A stretch of 64,000 nt of DNA from assembly GCF_016598475.1 (NCBI RefSeq), contig NZ_JAEMUX010000020.1, positions 1-64,000 of the forward strand, given 5' to 3'. Positions within the stretch are counted from its first letter, which is position 1; each line of letters begins with the position of its first letter. A model generated the notes under the pieces. That model saw only the letters and a list, made by a program, of their open reading frames with translations. It had not been told where the DNA came from and made no database searches. Both the position numbers and the translations under genes were made by a program. Of this stretch, positions 25,447 through 36,464 are shown piece after piece. The stretch comes from Streptomyces adelaidensis (GTDB lineage Bacteria > Actinomycetota > Actinomycetes > Streptomycetales > Streptomycetaceae).

Positions 25447-27990
25447 CTAGCCGACGACCCGGCCCAGCTCGATCCGGTCGATGTTCGGCGCCCACGCCCC
25501 CGCGTTGCCGAACGTCACCTTGTTGCCGCCCTTCTTCAGCTCCACGGGGACGCCGACCGTCCAGTAGTCGTCCCAGCCCCAGGTGTTCTTGAAGGTGACC
25601 TTGCGCGGCTCGCCGTCCCCGACCGTGATGTCCGCGGTGCGGGACATGATGTCGGTGTTGTAGGAGTGGCCGTTGTCGCGGCGGTCGTTGTGCGCGTAGT
25701 GGACGACCAGTACGTAGCGGCCGGAGGCGGGCGCGTCCACCGTGAACTCGGCGATGCTGCCGGGTCCGTTGCCGAGCCACCCGATGTACGAGCCTGCGGA
25801 GGCGTACGGGGAGTCGACGAGCCTGGCTCCGCCCGCGAGACCGGCCGAGGCACCCTCGTAGGAGAGCGTGCCGGTCATCGAGCCGGCGCCCGTGACGTCG
25901 AGGGAGCGGACGGCGGTGTGCTTGGCGGTCGCGGTGACGCGGTTGTTGCCCGCCATGAGGTACAGCCGCAGCGGCCGGTCGGGCACCGCCGCCACCGACT
26001 GCCCGTGCAGGGCGAGCTTCACCGGCGCCGACGCCCTCGGCACCACCCGGTAGTAGCCGTCGCGCGGGGCGTACACGTCGAAGACCGCCTTGTCGCCGGA
26101 GCGCAGCACGAGCGCGCCGGTGCCGGTCCCGGTGGAGGAGGAGTAGTCGTACGAGGGCCTGCCGCTGATGTCCGCGAGCGTGGCCTCGTAGGAGGCGGCG
26201 GGCTCGCCGGTGCGGGCGGTGAGGTCGATCCGGTCGAGGGTGACCTCGGCGGCGCCCTTGGCGAGGCTCAACAGGTGGGTACCGGCCGGGAGTCGGACGG
26301 TGAGGTCCTTCTTGGCGCGGTAGGTCCAGTTCTCGGTGGAGGGATAGGTGACCGTGACCGGGTCGCCGCCGTCGACCGACAGTTCCTGGGTGGCGGGGGT
26401 CCCGGACTGGTTGCCGTAGAGGATCGCCAGGTCGTAGGTGCCCTCCTTCGGCACCGTGACCGTGAAGTCGACCTTGCTGGTGGCCTGGTTGAGGGAGCCG
26501 ACGTCCTTCGTGCCGGAGGCCGCGTAGCCGTTGGCGTTGCCGACGGTGCCCTGGGTGTAGACCTTGCCGTCGGTGACGGCGGCGTCCTCGGCCTCGTAGG
26601 CGGCGGTCCAGGGGGTGGCGACGGGGGCCGGGGTGCCGGAGCCGCCGGGGGTGAGGACGATGCGGTAGGCGGACATCTTGTGCGTGCCGCGCAGCGGGAC
26701 GGTGACCGTGCCGTCGTCCGCGACCTTCACCTTCGTACGGGTGAGGACACGCGGCGCCGCGTGCTGCCCCTCGTAACCGGACCAGGCGGCCTCGGCGACG
26801 GTCGCGGTGACCGTACGGCCGAAGAGTGAGCGGGGGACCTTCTGGACCACGACGTCGGTGTCACCGGCGGAGCCGCCCAGCAGGACCTGGGCCTGGCGGC
26901 GGGAGGTGTCGAGGGAGGCGAGGCCCTGGAGGGTGTCGATGGTGTTCGCCTGCGGCGGGGTGACCTTGACCGTGTCGCCGGTCAGGCCCGCGTACCAGCG
27001 GAAGAACCACCAGCCGCCGTTGGGGATGTTGGAGCGGACGACGTTGCCGTCCATGTTGCCGGCGGCGTCCCAGTATGCCTGGTTGGCGTACACCTTGTTC
27101 CTCTCGAACATCGAGACCCACTGGACGAGCTGTCCGGGGACGGAGAGGTCGCGGCGGTTGGCGTACTCGTCGATGTTGATCTTCAGTGGCGCAATGTCCA
27201 ACTCCCGCTCGATCGAACGGTAGTTGTCGTAATGGCCCTGGAAGTCGCGGAGTGATCCGGAGCCCAGCTCGTGCCAGGTCATCACCTGGGGCAGGACGTT
27301 CTCGCGCTTGGCGAAGGTGAGGAAGTCGGTCAGCAGGCGGGTGTGGTAGGCGGCCTCGTTGGGGCCGGCGATCCGCGCGTCGGGGTCGATGGCACGGATG
27401 CGCTCGTACACCGTCTTCCAGTCCTTGAAGAACCGGTCGCGGTTGATCTCGTACTGCGCCTGGTCGGAGACGTCGAGCTTGTACCAGATCTGGTCGGGTT
27501 CGTTGAACGGGATGTAGACGAAGCGGTCGTTGTCCGGGTCGGCCGAGACCTCCTTGACGATCTTGTCGACCTTGGGGAGATAGTCGTCGATGCCGAGGTC
27601 CTCGTACGGCCACTTGGCGTAGATGTCCTGCATCATCACGTTGATCTCGCCGCCGCCGTTGCGGAAGAACGACTTGGAGACGGTCAGCGCGTCGCCGTTG
27701 GGATGCTGGGCGCCACCCTCCGGCTTCTGCGAGATGCTGGTGATCTTCAGGGGGGCGAGGGCCGCGTCGCTGGGCACCCCGTCGTCGCTGAGCCCGTACA
27801 GCGCGCCGTTGGCGCCGCGCATCACCGGCCCCTCGGAGGCGGAGAGGTCGACGGTGAGGCGTTGGGGGCCGGCGGAAGCTGCAGCGGACGCCCCGGTGGC
27901 GGGGAGGGTGCCTGCCATGGTGCTGACTCCAAGTAGTGCTGTGAACAGGGTGGTTCTCAGACGGGACCTCGTACCGGTGTGGGGGTTCAC
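25447..27990 (-). CDS. Secreted multidomain glycoside hydrolase (clan GH-A-like) with CBM35/CBM6-type modules
   Basis: The 847-residue protein has a signal peptide (cleavage about residue 36, ATGASA), a catalytic domain to about 370, and beta-sandwich modules behind it. FNEPD (Glu164, candidate acid/base) and INIDEYANRR (Glu275, candidate nucleophile) fit a clan GH-A barrel related to GH39/GH5; I cannot assign the family. A module at about 460-600 (YEAEDAAV, LDRIDL end) and a second at about 720-847 (GSYIGWLGNGPGSIAEFTV, NIDRIELG end) look like CBM35/CBM6 domains. The GTG at 27990 follows GGAGG. It is the last gene of a LacI/ABC sugar operon, so it probably makes the oligosaccharide that the transporter imports. 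Confidence 0.8.
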   Translation of the reverse strand: MNPHTGTRSRLRTTLFTALLGVSTMAGTLPATGASAAASAGPQRLTVDLSASEGPVMRGANGALYGLSDDGVPSDAALAPLKITSISQKPEGGAQHPNGDALTVSKSFFRNGGGEINVMMQDIYAKWPYEDLGIDDYLPKVDKIVKEVSADPDNDRFVYIPFNEPDQIWYKLDVSDQAQYEINRDRFFKDWKTVYERIRAIDPDARIAGPNEAAYHTRLLTDFLTFAKRENVLPQVMTWHELGSGSLRDFQGHYDNYRSIERELDIAPLKINIDEYANRRDLSVPGQLVQWVSMFERNKVYANQAYWDAAGNMDGNVVRSNIPNGGWWFFRWYAGLTGDTVKVTPPQANTIDTLQGLASLDTSRRQAQVLLGGSAGDTDVVVQKVPRSLFGRTVTATVAEAAWSGYEGQHAAPRVLTRTKVKVADDGTVTVPLRGTHKMSAYRIVLTPGGSGTPAPVATPWTAAYEAEDAAVTDGKVYTQGTVGNANGYAASGTKDVGSLNQATSKVDFTVTVPKEGTYDLAILYGNQSGTPATQELSVDGGDPVTVTYPSTENWTYRAKKDLTVRLPAGTHLLSLAKGAAEVTLDRIDLTARTGEPAASYEATLADISGRPSYDYSSSTGTGTGALVLRSGDKAVFDVYAPRDGYYRVVPRASAPVKLALHGQSVAAVPDRPLRLYLMAGNNRVTATAKHTAVRSLDVTGAGSMTGTLSYEGASAGLAGGARLVDSPYASAGSYIGWLGNGPGSIAEFTVDAPASGRYVLVVHYAHNDRRDNGHSYNTDIMSRTADITVGDGEPRKVTFKNTWGWDDYWTVGVPVELKKGGNKVTFGNAGAWAPNIDRIELGRVVG

Positions 27991-28006
27991 GCGGTTGGAC
28001 CTCCAG

Positions 28007-28837
28007 TCATTTGACGGCTCCGCTGGTGATTCCGGACACGATCTTTCGCTGGCCGACGAGGAACACGGCGACCATCGGCAGGCTCATCACCACGACGTAC
28101 GCGAAGACGAGATGCCAGTTGTTGAGGTAGAGCTGGGCGCTCGCGACCTTGTAGAGGCCCAGCGGGAGGGTGGCCCGGTCGCCGCCGCCGAGGACGAAGA
28201 AGGCGTAGAAGATGTCGCTCCAGGCGTAGAGCATCACCATGATCGTCGCGGTGGCGATGACCGGCCGGAGGAGGGGAAGGACGATCCGCGCGAAGATGCG
28301 GAACGGTCTCGCCCCGTCGATCCGGGCGGCTTCCTCCAGTTCCATGGGGATGGCGCGGATGAAGCCCGTCATGAAGAAGATCGACGTGGAGAGGTACATC
28401 CCGGTGTAGACGGCGATCATTCCGGGCCGGGTGCCCGCGAGACCGAGCTGACGAAGCTCCATCACGATGGTGATGACGGCCGGCGGCAGCAGCAGTCCGC
28501 TGATGCAGAGCGCGTACGCCGCCGAGACCAGCTTGGACTTGCGGCGCGCGAAGACCCAGGCGGCGCCCGCGCCGAGGATCAGCACGAGGAGCACCGAAGG
28601 GACCACGACGAGCAGGGAGTTGAGGAGGCCGCGCAGCATCTCGCCCTGGCCGACGGCGTCCTCGTAGTTGCTGCCGGGCTGCCAGTGCGCCGGCAGGTCC
28701 AGGTTGGGCTTGATGGCCTCCGCCTGCGGCTTGGCGGAGGTGACGAGGACCAGCCAGAGGGGGACGCCGACGGCGAGCCCGGCGATGAGGAGGACCAGGG
28801 CCGGGCGGCCGTATCTCCAGACCACGGACGGGTTCAC
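28007..28837 (-). CDS. Carbohydrate ABC transporter permease (MalG-type)
   Basis: This 276-residue inner-membrane protein has about six helices and the EAA loop EEAARIDGARPFRIFARIVLPLL typical of sugar importers. The GTG at 28837 overlaps the stop of the upstream permease gene (GTGA) and has GGGAG upstream. Together with the partner permease and lipoprotein it forms a CUT1-type importer; no dedicated ATPase is encoded here, so a shared MsiK-like ATPase elsewhere probably energises it, as is usual in Streptomyces. The secreted glycosidase gene follows after 16 bp. Confidence 0.92.
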   Translation of the reverse strand: MNPSVVWRYGRPALVLLIAGLAVGVPLWLVLVTSAKPQAEAIKPNLDLPAHWQPGSNYEDAVGQGEMLRGLLNSLLVVVPSVLLVLILGAGAAWVFARRKSKLVSAAYALCISGLLLPPAVITIVMELRQLGLAGTRPGMIAVYTGMYLSTSIFFMTGFIRAIPMELEEAARIDGARPFRIFARIVLPLLRPVIATATIMVMLYAWSDIFYAFFVLGGGDRATLPLGLYKVASAQLYLNNWHLVFAYVVVMSLPMVAVFLVGQRKIVSGITSGAVK

Positions 28838-29760
28838 AGCAGTTGCTCCCTTCGGCGCAGGCCGATGACCAGCGGAATCGCGACAGCGACCACCACCAGG
28901 AAGAGCACGAGACTCATCGCCGACGCCTGCGCGTACAGGCCCTGGCCGAAGATCCGGAACATGTAGATGTTGAAGACCTCGGTGGAGGCCGCGGGGCCGC
29001 CGCCCGTCGTGGCCTGCACGATGTCGAAGGTGTTCATCGAACCGATGAGCGCCGTGGTGACGTTGAAGGTGAGGGCCGGCGCGAGCATCGGCCAGCGCAC
29101 CGACCAGAAGGTCCGCCAGGGTCCGGCCCCGTCCATCCGCGCCGCTTCCAGCATGTCGTCGGGGATGCCCTTCAGCCCCGCCAGATAGATCAGCATCGAC
29201 AGGCCCATCCACTTCCAGCCGTGGATGAGGGTGACGACGACGAGCGTCCAGGTCGTCGAGCCCAGCCATGGAACGTCCGTGCCGAGCACGGAGTTGACCG
29301 CGCCGTCCTGGTCGAGGAGCGCCTGGAAGACGTAGCCCGTGGCGAGGGCCGAGATGAGCACCGGGAGGAAGAAGACGGCACGGAAGAACCGGTTGAAGCG
29401 GCTGTCGCCCTCCAGCAGCAGGGCCAGCCCCAGCCCGAAGCCGTTCTGGAAGACGGCCGCGAGCAGGGCGTAGAGGAGGGTGGTGCGGATCGCCCGGACA
29501 AGGGTGCCGTCGTCGGCGATGGTCTTGAAGTTGTCGAGGCCGGTGAAGGCGATGTCCGGGTGGTACGAGGACCAGTCGGTGAACGGGTAGTAGAAGTTGA
29601 GCAGGTTGGGCACCAGGAAGAAGCCCGCGAAGACGACGATCGCGGGGAGCGCGAACCACCAGGGGTGGTGCACGGCGGCGCGGGGCAGTCGGCCCACGCC
29701 CTTGGGTGCGCCCTGTGCGGACGCCTGCTTACGTGCGCTGCGCACGACCGTGTCCGCCAT
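28834..29760 (-). CDS. Carbohydrate ABC transporter permease (MalF/UgpA-type)
   Basis: The 308-residue protein has about six helices, an N-terminal cytoplasmic segment rich in Arg/Lys, and the EAA loop LEAARMDGAGPWRTFWSVRWPML. The start at 29760 lies 2 bp after the lipoprotein stop (29763). It pairs with the MalG-type permease to form the membrane channel of a CUT1 sugar importer. Ligand identity must come from the binding protein and the operon's hydrolases. Confidence 0.92.
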   Translation of the reverse strand: MADTVVRSARKQASAQGAPKGVGRLPRAAVHHPWWFALPAIVVFAGFFLVPNLLNFYYPFTDWSSYHPDIAFTGLDNFKTIADDGTLVRAIRTTLLYALLAAVFQNGFGLGLALLLEGDSRFNRFFRAVFFLPVLISALATGYVFQALLDQDGAVNSVLGTDVPWLGSTTWTLVVVTLIHGWKWMGLSMLIYLAGLKGIPDDMLEAARMDGAGPWRTFWSVRWPMLAPALTFNVTTALIGSMNTFDIVQATTGGGPAASTEVFNIYMFRIFGQGLYAQASAMSLVLFLVVVAVAIPLVIGLRRREQLL

Positions 29761-29762
29761 GG

Positions 29763-31091
29763 CTAGAAACCGGGCGCGCCCTGGGCCTTGGCCACCTGCG
29801 CGAACTGGTCCTGGATGGCCTGGGCGACCTGCTGCGGGCTCTTCTTGTCGTAGAGCATGTCGGCGAGGTAGAGGTGCGTGTCCGGGGCGACGATGGCCTT
29901 GGCCTGGAAGACGCCGATGGCGGTGGGCAGGGCCGCGACCTGGGCCTTCGAGGTCTCGGGGAGCCCGTCGGGGGTGGGCACGGACGGCTGTACGGACGGG
30001 ATCTTCATCGCCTTGATGTAGTCGGCGTAGTCGGGGCCGAGCCAGAAGGCGAGGAACTGCCGGGCCGCGTTCTGCCGCTTCTCGTCACCCGTCTTGAAGG
30101 CGACGACGCCGTTGGTCTGGTCGGGCGAGTAGAGGCCGGTGGCGGCGGATTCGGCGACCGGGAACCAGCCGATCTTCTTGTCGATCTCCGCGGTGGAGTA
30201 CTTGGCCTGCAACTGGCTCTGGAACGAGGTGACGTTGAGGGCCATGCCGGCCTCGCCCTGCCACAGCGCGTCGGCCTGCCCGGTGAAGGTGCCCGTGCGG
30301 TAGTTCTTCTGGGCGAGCCCGGCGTCGAGCAGCTTCTCCTTGTACTTCTTGATCGCGGCCACGACGACCGGGTCGGTCCACTTCTCCTTGTTCTCGTTCA
30401 GGTCCGCCCACCACTGCTCGTCGAGGTCGGTGAGCTGCACCTGCATCTGCCACTGCAAGGGCCACTTGTCGCCGCCGGCCTCGTAGAAGCCGGCCGCGTC
30501 GGTCTTGTCGGTGACCGTCTTCCCGAGGGCCAGCAGCTCGTCGTACGACTTCGGGAAGTCCTGCTCGCTCAGCCCGGCTTTCGCGAAGACATCCTTGTTG
30601 TAGTAGACGCCGAGCATGGCCGGGCTGGTGACGATCGCCGCGTACCGCTTGCCGTCGATGATCCCGAGCGTTTTCTCGGTGTCCCCGAGCTTCGACTCCC
30701 ACTCCTCCCCGTCGAGAGTGAGGAGGTTCTGCTGCGGCTGGATGAAGGGGAGCGTGGAGATGGACGGCTGCCAGAACATCAGGTCGGGGCGGTCGCCGGA
30801 GGCCAGCTTGGTCGGCACGTTCGACTCGTAGAGGTCCGGGACCGCCTGGGCCTCCACCTCGGCGCCGGTGGCCTTCTCGAAGGCGTCGATGACCTGCTTG
30901 GGCGCGCTCACCGTGTTCTGCGCGGTCCACATGGTCAGTTTCACACCGTCCAGGCGGGCGGTGGGATCGACGACGGTGTTCTTCGTGTCCGAGTCCGCAC
31001 CCAAGTCCCCGGCCGTCGGATCGCTGCACGCGGTGGCGGCGAGGCCGACGGCACATATGAGGGCCAGGGCGGGGAGAGCTCTTCTGTTCAT
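29763..31091 (-). CDS. Sugar ABC transporter substrate-binding lipoprotein
   Basis: The 442-residue lipoprotein has a short signal peptide ending in the lipobox ATAC (Cys22) and a family 1 solute-binding fold (VKLTMWTAQNTVSAPKQVIDAFEKATGAEVEAQ at the start of the first lobe). The sequence is not close to known cellobiose or maltose proteins, so the ligand is open; the downstream secreted glycosidase and the nearby GH36 gene hint at galactose-containing oligosaccharides. It follows the LacI gene by 79 bp, in which I see no copy of that regulator's palindrome. Confidence 0.9.
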   Translation of the reverse strand: MNRRALPALALICAVGLAATACSDPTAGDLGADSDTKNTVVDPTARLDGVKLTMWTAQNTVSAPKQVIDAFEKATGAEVEAQAVPDLYESNVPTKLASGDRPDLMFWQPSISTLPFIQPQQNLLTLDGEEWESKLGDTEKTLGIIDGKRYAAIVTSPAMLGVYYNKDVFAKAGLSEQDFPKSYDELLALGKTVTDKTDAAGFYEAGGDKWPLQWQMQVQLTDLDEQWWADLNENKEKWTDPVVVAAIKKYKEKLLDAGLAQKNYRTGTFTGQADALWQGEAGMALNVTSFQSQLQAKYSTAEIDKKIGWFPVAESAATGLYSPDQTNGVVAFKTGDEKRQNAARQFLAFWLGPDYADYIKAMKIPSVQPSVPTPDGLPETSKAQVAALPTAIGVFQAKAIVAPDTHLYLADMLYDKKSPQQVAQAIQDQFAQVAKAQGAPGF

Positions 31092-31170
31092 CCAGGTGCC
31101 TTTCAGGAACGGGTGGTTCGGGGCAGAGCAAGATCAGCAAACGGAACAGTCGTGCGGCATCGGAGGACTG

Positions 31171-32208
31171 TCAGGGACGGACCGGTGGCGGCCCCGAGCT
31201 CTCCCGCACCACCAGCGCCGGTACGGACACCGGATGCGGGGCGATCTGCGCGGACTCCTCCACCACCCCGTGCAGCAGGGCGAACGCGGCCCGCCCGAGG
31301 CCGGTGAAGTCCAGGCGTACGGTCGTCAGGGACGGGGTCAGATAGGCGGAGTGCGGGGCGTCGTCGAACCCGGCGATGCTCACGTCGCCGGGTACGGACC
31401 GTCCGCACTCGTGCAGCGCGCGCAGCACACCGACCGCGAGGTCGTCGTTGCCGCAGAGGATCGCGGTCACGGCCGGGTCCGCCGCCAGCCCGAGCCCGGC
31501 CGCGTGACCGCCCGCCGGGCCCCACCTCCCCTGCACCGGACGGGGTTCGGGCGCCCCCGCCTCCCGCAGGGCCTGCTGCCAGCCGGCGGTACGGGCGCTG
31601 GTCCGCCGGGTGCTGGACGGGATCGCGACGTGGTGCACGGTCTCGTGGCCGAGCGAGAGCAGGTGCCGGGTCGCCTCGTAGCCGGCCTCGCGGTCGTCGG
31701 TCCACACCCACGGGCGGTCGCCGCCGGGCGGGCCGGCCGGGGTCTCGACGACGCCGACCACCGGCAGCTCGGCGGGCACGGCACCGAGGGCCCGGACACC
31801 GGCCGGATCGTAGGCGATCACGATGAGCCCGCCGCCCGCGTCCGCCGCCCGCTCCACCTCGGCGGCGACCGCGGCCTCGTCCGCCGATTCGAGTACGCCG
31901 ATGCCTACCGCGTACGACGCCGCCCGTGCCGCCTCCTCGATGCCCTGGAGGATCGAGGCATAGCCGTAGTGCGTGGTGTTCGCGGTCAGCACGGTCACGG
32001 CCCGGCTGCGCCCGCTGGCCAGCGCGAGCGCGGAGGCGTTCCGCCGGAACCCCAGCTCGTCGATGGCCGCCAGCACCCGCTCCCGCGTCGACTGCTTGAC
32101 ACTGGGGTGGTCGTTGATCACCCGCGAAACCGTCTGGTACGAGACTCCGGCGGCGGTCGCGACGTCCCGGATGCTCGCCGGGCGCCTTGTGTGACCGGTC
32201 ACATTCAT
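31171..32208 (-). CDS. LacI-family transcriptional regulator (alpha-galactoside locus)
   Basis: The 345-residue repressor has an N-terminal helix-turn-helix (SIRDVATAAGVSYQTVSRVINDHPSVKQ), hinge region RNASALALASGRSRAVTVLTANTTHYG, and a C-terminal sugar-binding domain. The ATG at 32208 is preceded only by a weak ribosome-binding sequence. The TGTGACCGGTCACA palindrome at 32190-32203 falls within its first codons and a second copy lies just upstream of the ATG, so it almost certainly represses its own transcription and the divergent GH36 gene. The effector is probably a galactoside but this is inferred from neighbours. Confidence 0.9.
   Translation of the reverse strand: MNVTGHTRRPASIRDVATAAGVSYQTVSRVINDHPSVKQSTRERVLAAIDELGFRRNASALALASGRSRAVTVLTANTTHYGYASILQGIEEAARAASYAVGIGVLESADEAAVAAEVERAADAGGGLIVIAYDPAGVRALGAVPAELPVVGVVETPAGPPGGDRPWVWTDDREAGYEATRHLLSLGHETVHHVAIPSSTRRTSARTAGWQQALREAGAPEPRPVQGRWGPAGGHAAGLGLAADPAVTAILCGNDDLAVGVLRALHECGRSVPGDVSIAGFDDAPHSAYLTPSLTTVRLDFTGLGRAAFALLHGVVEESAQIAPHPVSVPALVVRESSGPPPVRP
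32190..32203. promoter_or_regulatory. LacI-type operator within regulator's first codons
   Basis: TGTGACCGGTCACA is a perfect 14-bp palindrome with central CG. It spans codons 2-7 of the minus-strand lacI gene. An identical copy lies 27 bp away. Confidence 0.8.
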
Positions 32209-32216
32209 GCCAGGAT

Positions 32217-32230
32217 TGTGACCGGTCACA
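32217..32230. promoter_or_regulatory. LacI-type operator between lacI and GH36 gene
   Basis: This is a second perfect TGTGACCGGTCACA, centred 27 bp from the first, just upstream of the lacI start and about 100 bp before the GH36 start. The pairing suggests cooperative binding. Confidence 0.82.
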
Positions 32231-32330
32231 CGGGGGACGTCAAGAGAACGTAACGAGGGATTCACGCGGGCGCCTTCGCCTCCGGCGAGTGGACGGCGTG
32301 CGGATGAGGCGACTCAGGAGGGACGACACC

Positions 32331-34670
<2,340 letters not shown>

Positions 34671-34696
34671 GGCCACATGTAGTCGTCCCGAAGGGC

Positions 34697-34722
34697 ACCA
34701 GGGGTAGGGCTCTGCCCCCGGT
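34697..34722. terminator. Possible stem-loop between GH36 and DUF5995 genes
   Basis: ACCAGGGGTAGGG and CTGCCCCCGGT form an imperfect hairpin in the 59-bp convergent gap. The pairing is interrupted by bulges, so confidence is limited. Confidence 0.35.
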
Positions 34723-34729
34723 ACCTCCG

Positions 34730-35515
34730 CTAGTCGAGCAGGGCGGAGGGCCGCTCCATGGCGTTGTCCAGATGGGTGATGACGGCCGGCACGTCGTCAC
34801 TCTCGGTGCTCCGGATCAGCTGCAGGGCCGGGCGGGCGAGGCCGCCCGGTCGCGCTATCAGTCGTGCGAGCACGGCGGCCCGGACGTCGAGCCGCTCGAT
34901 GGTGGCCTCGCGCTCGTCCTCGCTCTGGCCGGCCAGCAGGACGGCGTTGTACCACGCCTCCTCGCGGGACTGGCGGACACTGAAGTCGAGGATCCGCTCG
35001 TCGGTGCGGGCTCCGACCTGATCCAGCAGCGACATGAGTGGCGAGAGGGCGCCGATGGAGTCCTGCACCGCCAGCACGACCCGGCCGAGGATGTCGTTGA
35101 TCAGCAGAAAGTCGCGCCGTGACGCGTGAATGGCCTCGCCCGGGCTGGTCCGCGCGGCGGCGACGGCCAGGTCGAGGTTGATGTGTGCGTTCACCCCGAG
35201 CAGCAGATGCTGGACGATGACGGTGTCGTTGTCGGTGTCGTCGAGCAGCCCGAACGTCTCGCGCCAACAACGCGGCCCGCTCCGGTCGCGACGCCAGGCG
35301 TCGTACGCGTCGAAGTAGCGGTTGCCGAAGAACGTGTCGAAACGGTCCATTCGGGCGCCGTCGTCGAACAGCCCGGCGTGAATGGCCGTGCGGACCTCGA
35401 CGGTCACCTGTCGGTACAGCGCCGCGAAGTACCCGACCCGGTCACCGGCGCGTCCGGCCTCCCGCACGATCCCGGCAAGCCCGTCCACGACATCGTCGAT
35501 GTTCTCTGCCGTCAT
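34730..35515 (-). CDS. DUF5995-family protein
   Basis: The 261-residue protein matches what I recall of the actinobacterial DUF5995 family, whose function is unknown: FFGNRYFDAYDAWRRD, PRCWRETFGLLDD, and the conserved stretch VQHLLLGVNAHINLDLAVAAA, followed by a FLLINDILGR segment. It is mainly helical and cytoplasmic, without signal or membrane segments. The conserved His/Asn/Asp group (NAHINLDL) could bind metal but this is conjecture. The ATG at 35515 has GGGGAG upstream. It follows the GH12 terminator, so it is probably an independent unit and not part of sugar metabolism. Confidence 0.72.
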   Translation of the reverse strand: MTAENIDDVVDGLAGIVREAGRAGDRVGYFAALYRQVTVEVRTAIHAGLFDDGARMDRFDTFFGNRYFDAYDAWRRDRSGPRCWRETFGLLDDTDNDTVIVQHLLLGVNAHINLDLAVAAARTSPGEAIHASRRDFLLINDILGRVVLAVQDSIGALSPLMSLLDQVGARTDERILDFSVRQSREEAWYNAVLLAGQSEDEREATIERLDVRAAVLARLIARPGGLARPALQLIRSTESDDVPAVITHLDNAMERPSALLD

Positions 35516-35630
35516 GCCCAACTCCCCTTCATGGTCCCCTCGTTCGGCCCCCGCTGTCGCTGCTTCCCGCAGAACCGATACAGCCTCGTTCTACCACCGC
35601 ACACCGGGGAACGGGACCGCTACCGGCCCG

Positions 35631-35662
35631 GGCCGGTGCCGCGTGGGGGTGCGGCACCGGCC
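35631..35662 (-). terminator. Stem-loop terminator of xyloglucan operon
   Basis: GGCCGGTGCCGC and GCGGCACCGGCC form a perfect 12-bp stem with an 8-base loop, 11 bp after the GH12 stop codon. Confidence 0.85.
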
Positions 35663-35672
35663 GGGTGTGGGG

Positions 35673-36416
35673 TCAGCTGCTGCTGACCGTCAGGTTGTTG
35701 GTGGTGAAGTCCAGGCCGCCGGAGGAGGAGGTGACCTCGAAGCCGAACTGGACGTCGCCGATGGTCTCGTTGCCCATCCAGCCCTTGGTGTCCTTGATCC
35801 ACTTGAGGATCGGCAGGATGTTCACGGAGCCGGAGTTCGAGTCCGAGGTGCGCAGGAACGAGAAGACCTCGTTGGCGCCGTTGCTGCCCTTGTAGACGGT
35901 CCAGGTGTGGCCGCCGAGGGTGACGTTGCCCTGCGAGGTGCCGAGCGGACCGACGGCCCCGTTGTAGTTGACCCAGAGCATGATCTCGTAGTCGTAGTCC
36001 GTGTCCCAGATGTCGTACGAGGAGTTGTACGCGCCCGAGGACGGGACCGTGACGTTGTAGTTGCTGCTGAGCGAACCGAGCGAGGTGATCGTCTTGTTGA
36101 TCACCTTCTTGGAGTTGGGGTACGACTTGATGCCGCCGGTGTTGGGGTGGTTGGCCCAGACTCCCCAGTTGGTGCCGGAGTTGGCCCAGACACACTGGCT
36201 GCCGGCGCCGGAGCCCCAGATGTTGTTGTAGAGGGTGTAGCCGTTGAGGCTGGTGTTGCCCCACTGGTCGCAGGAGTTCCAGACGGCGGCCGAGGCGGGG
36301 GCGGCGGCGAGGCCGATGGTGGCACCGAGCGCGAGCGCGGGGGCGAGCAGGACCTTGCCGATCCTGCTCAGGGTGCGGGTACGGGTAGGGGTACCGGTGC
36401 GGGTGCGTGTTGCCAT
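35673..36416 (-). CDS. Secreted GH12 endoglucanase/xyloglucanase (second copy)
   Basis: The 247-residue protein has a Thr/Arg-rich N-region, a signal peptide cleaved near ASA-AVW (about residue 43) and one GH12 domain: NNIWGSGAGSQCVW, IKSYPNS, DYEIMLW (nucleophile Glu144), TWTVYKG and VQFGFEVTSS (acid/base Glu227). It lacks a binding module. As last gene of the operon with GH74, GH42 and GH95 it probably attacks the xyloglucan backbone outside the cell. The ATG at 36416 has GGAAGG about 12 bases upstream. It is closer to classical CelB-type GH12 than the first copy at 14321. Confidence 0.92.
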   Translation of the reverse strand: MATRTRTGTPTRTRTLSRIGKVLLAPALALGATIGLAAAPASAAVWNSCDQWGNTSLNGYTLYNNIWGSGAGSQCVWANSGTNWGVWANHPNTGGIKSYPNSKKVINKTITSLGSLSSNYNVTVPSSGAYNSSYDIWDTDYDYEIMLWVNYNGAVGPLGTSQGNVTLGGHTWTVYKGSNGANEVFSFLRTSDSNSGSVNILPILKWIKDTKGWMGNETIGDVQFGFEVTSSSGGLDFTTNNLTVSSS

Positions 36417-36464
36417 GGGTGTCGTGTTCCTTCCATGGGTGGGGGGAATTACGGGGTTGGGCAG

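Noticed and set aside
28007..31091. A missing ATPase gene as a sign of a broken transporter
   Set aside because: Streptomyces sugar importers commonly share one MsiK ATPase encoded elsewhere, so the absence is expected here and at 43228-46931.
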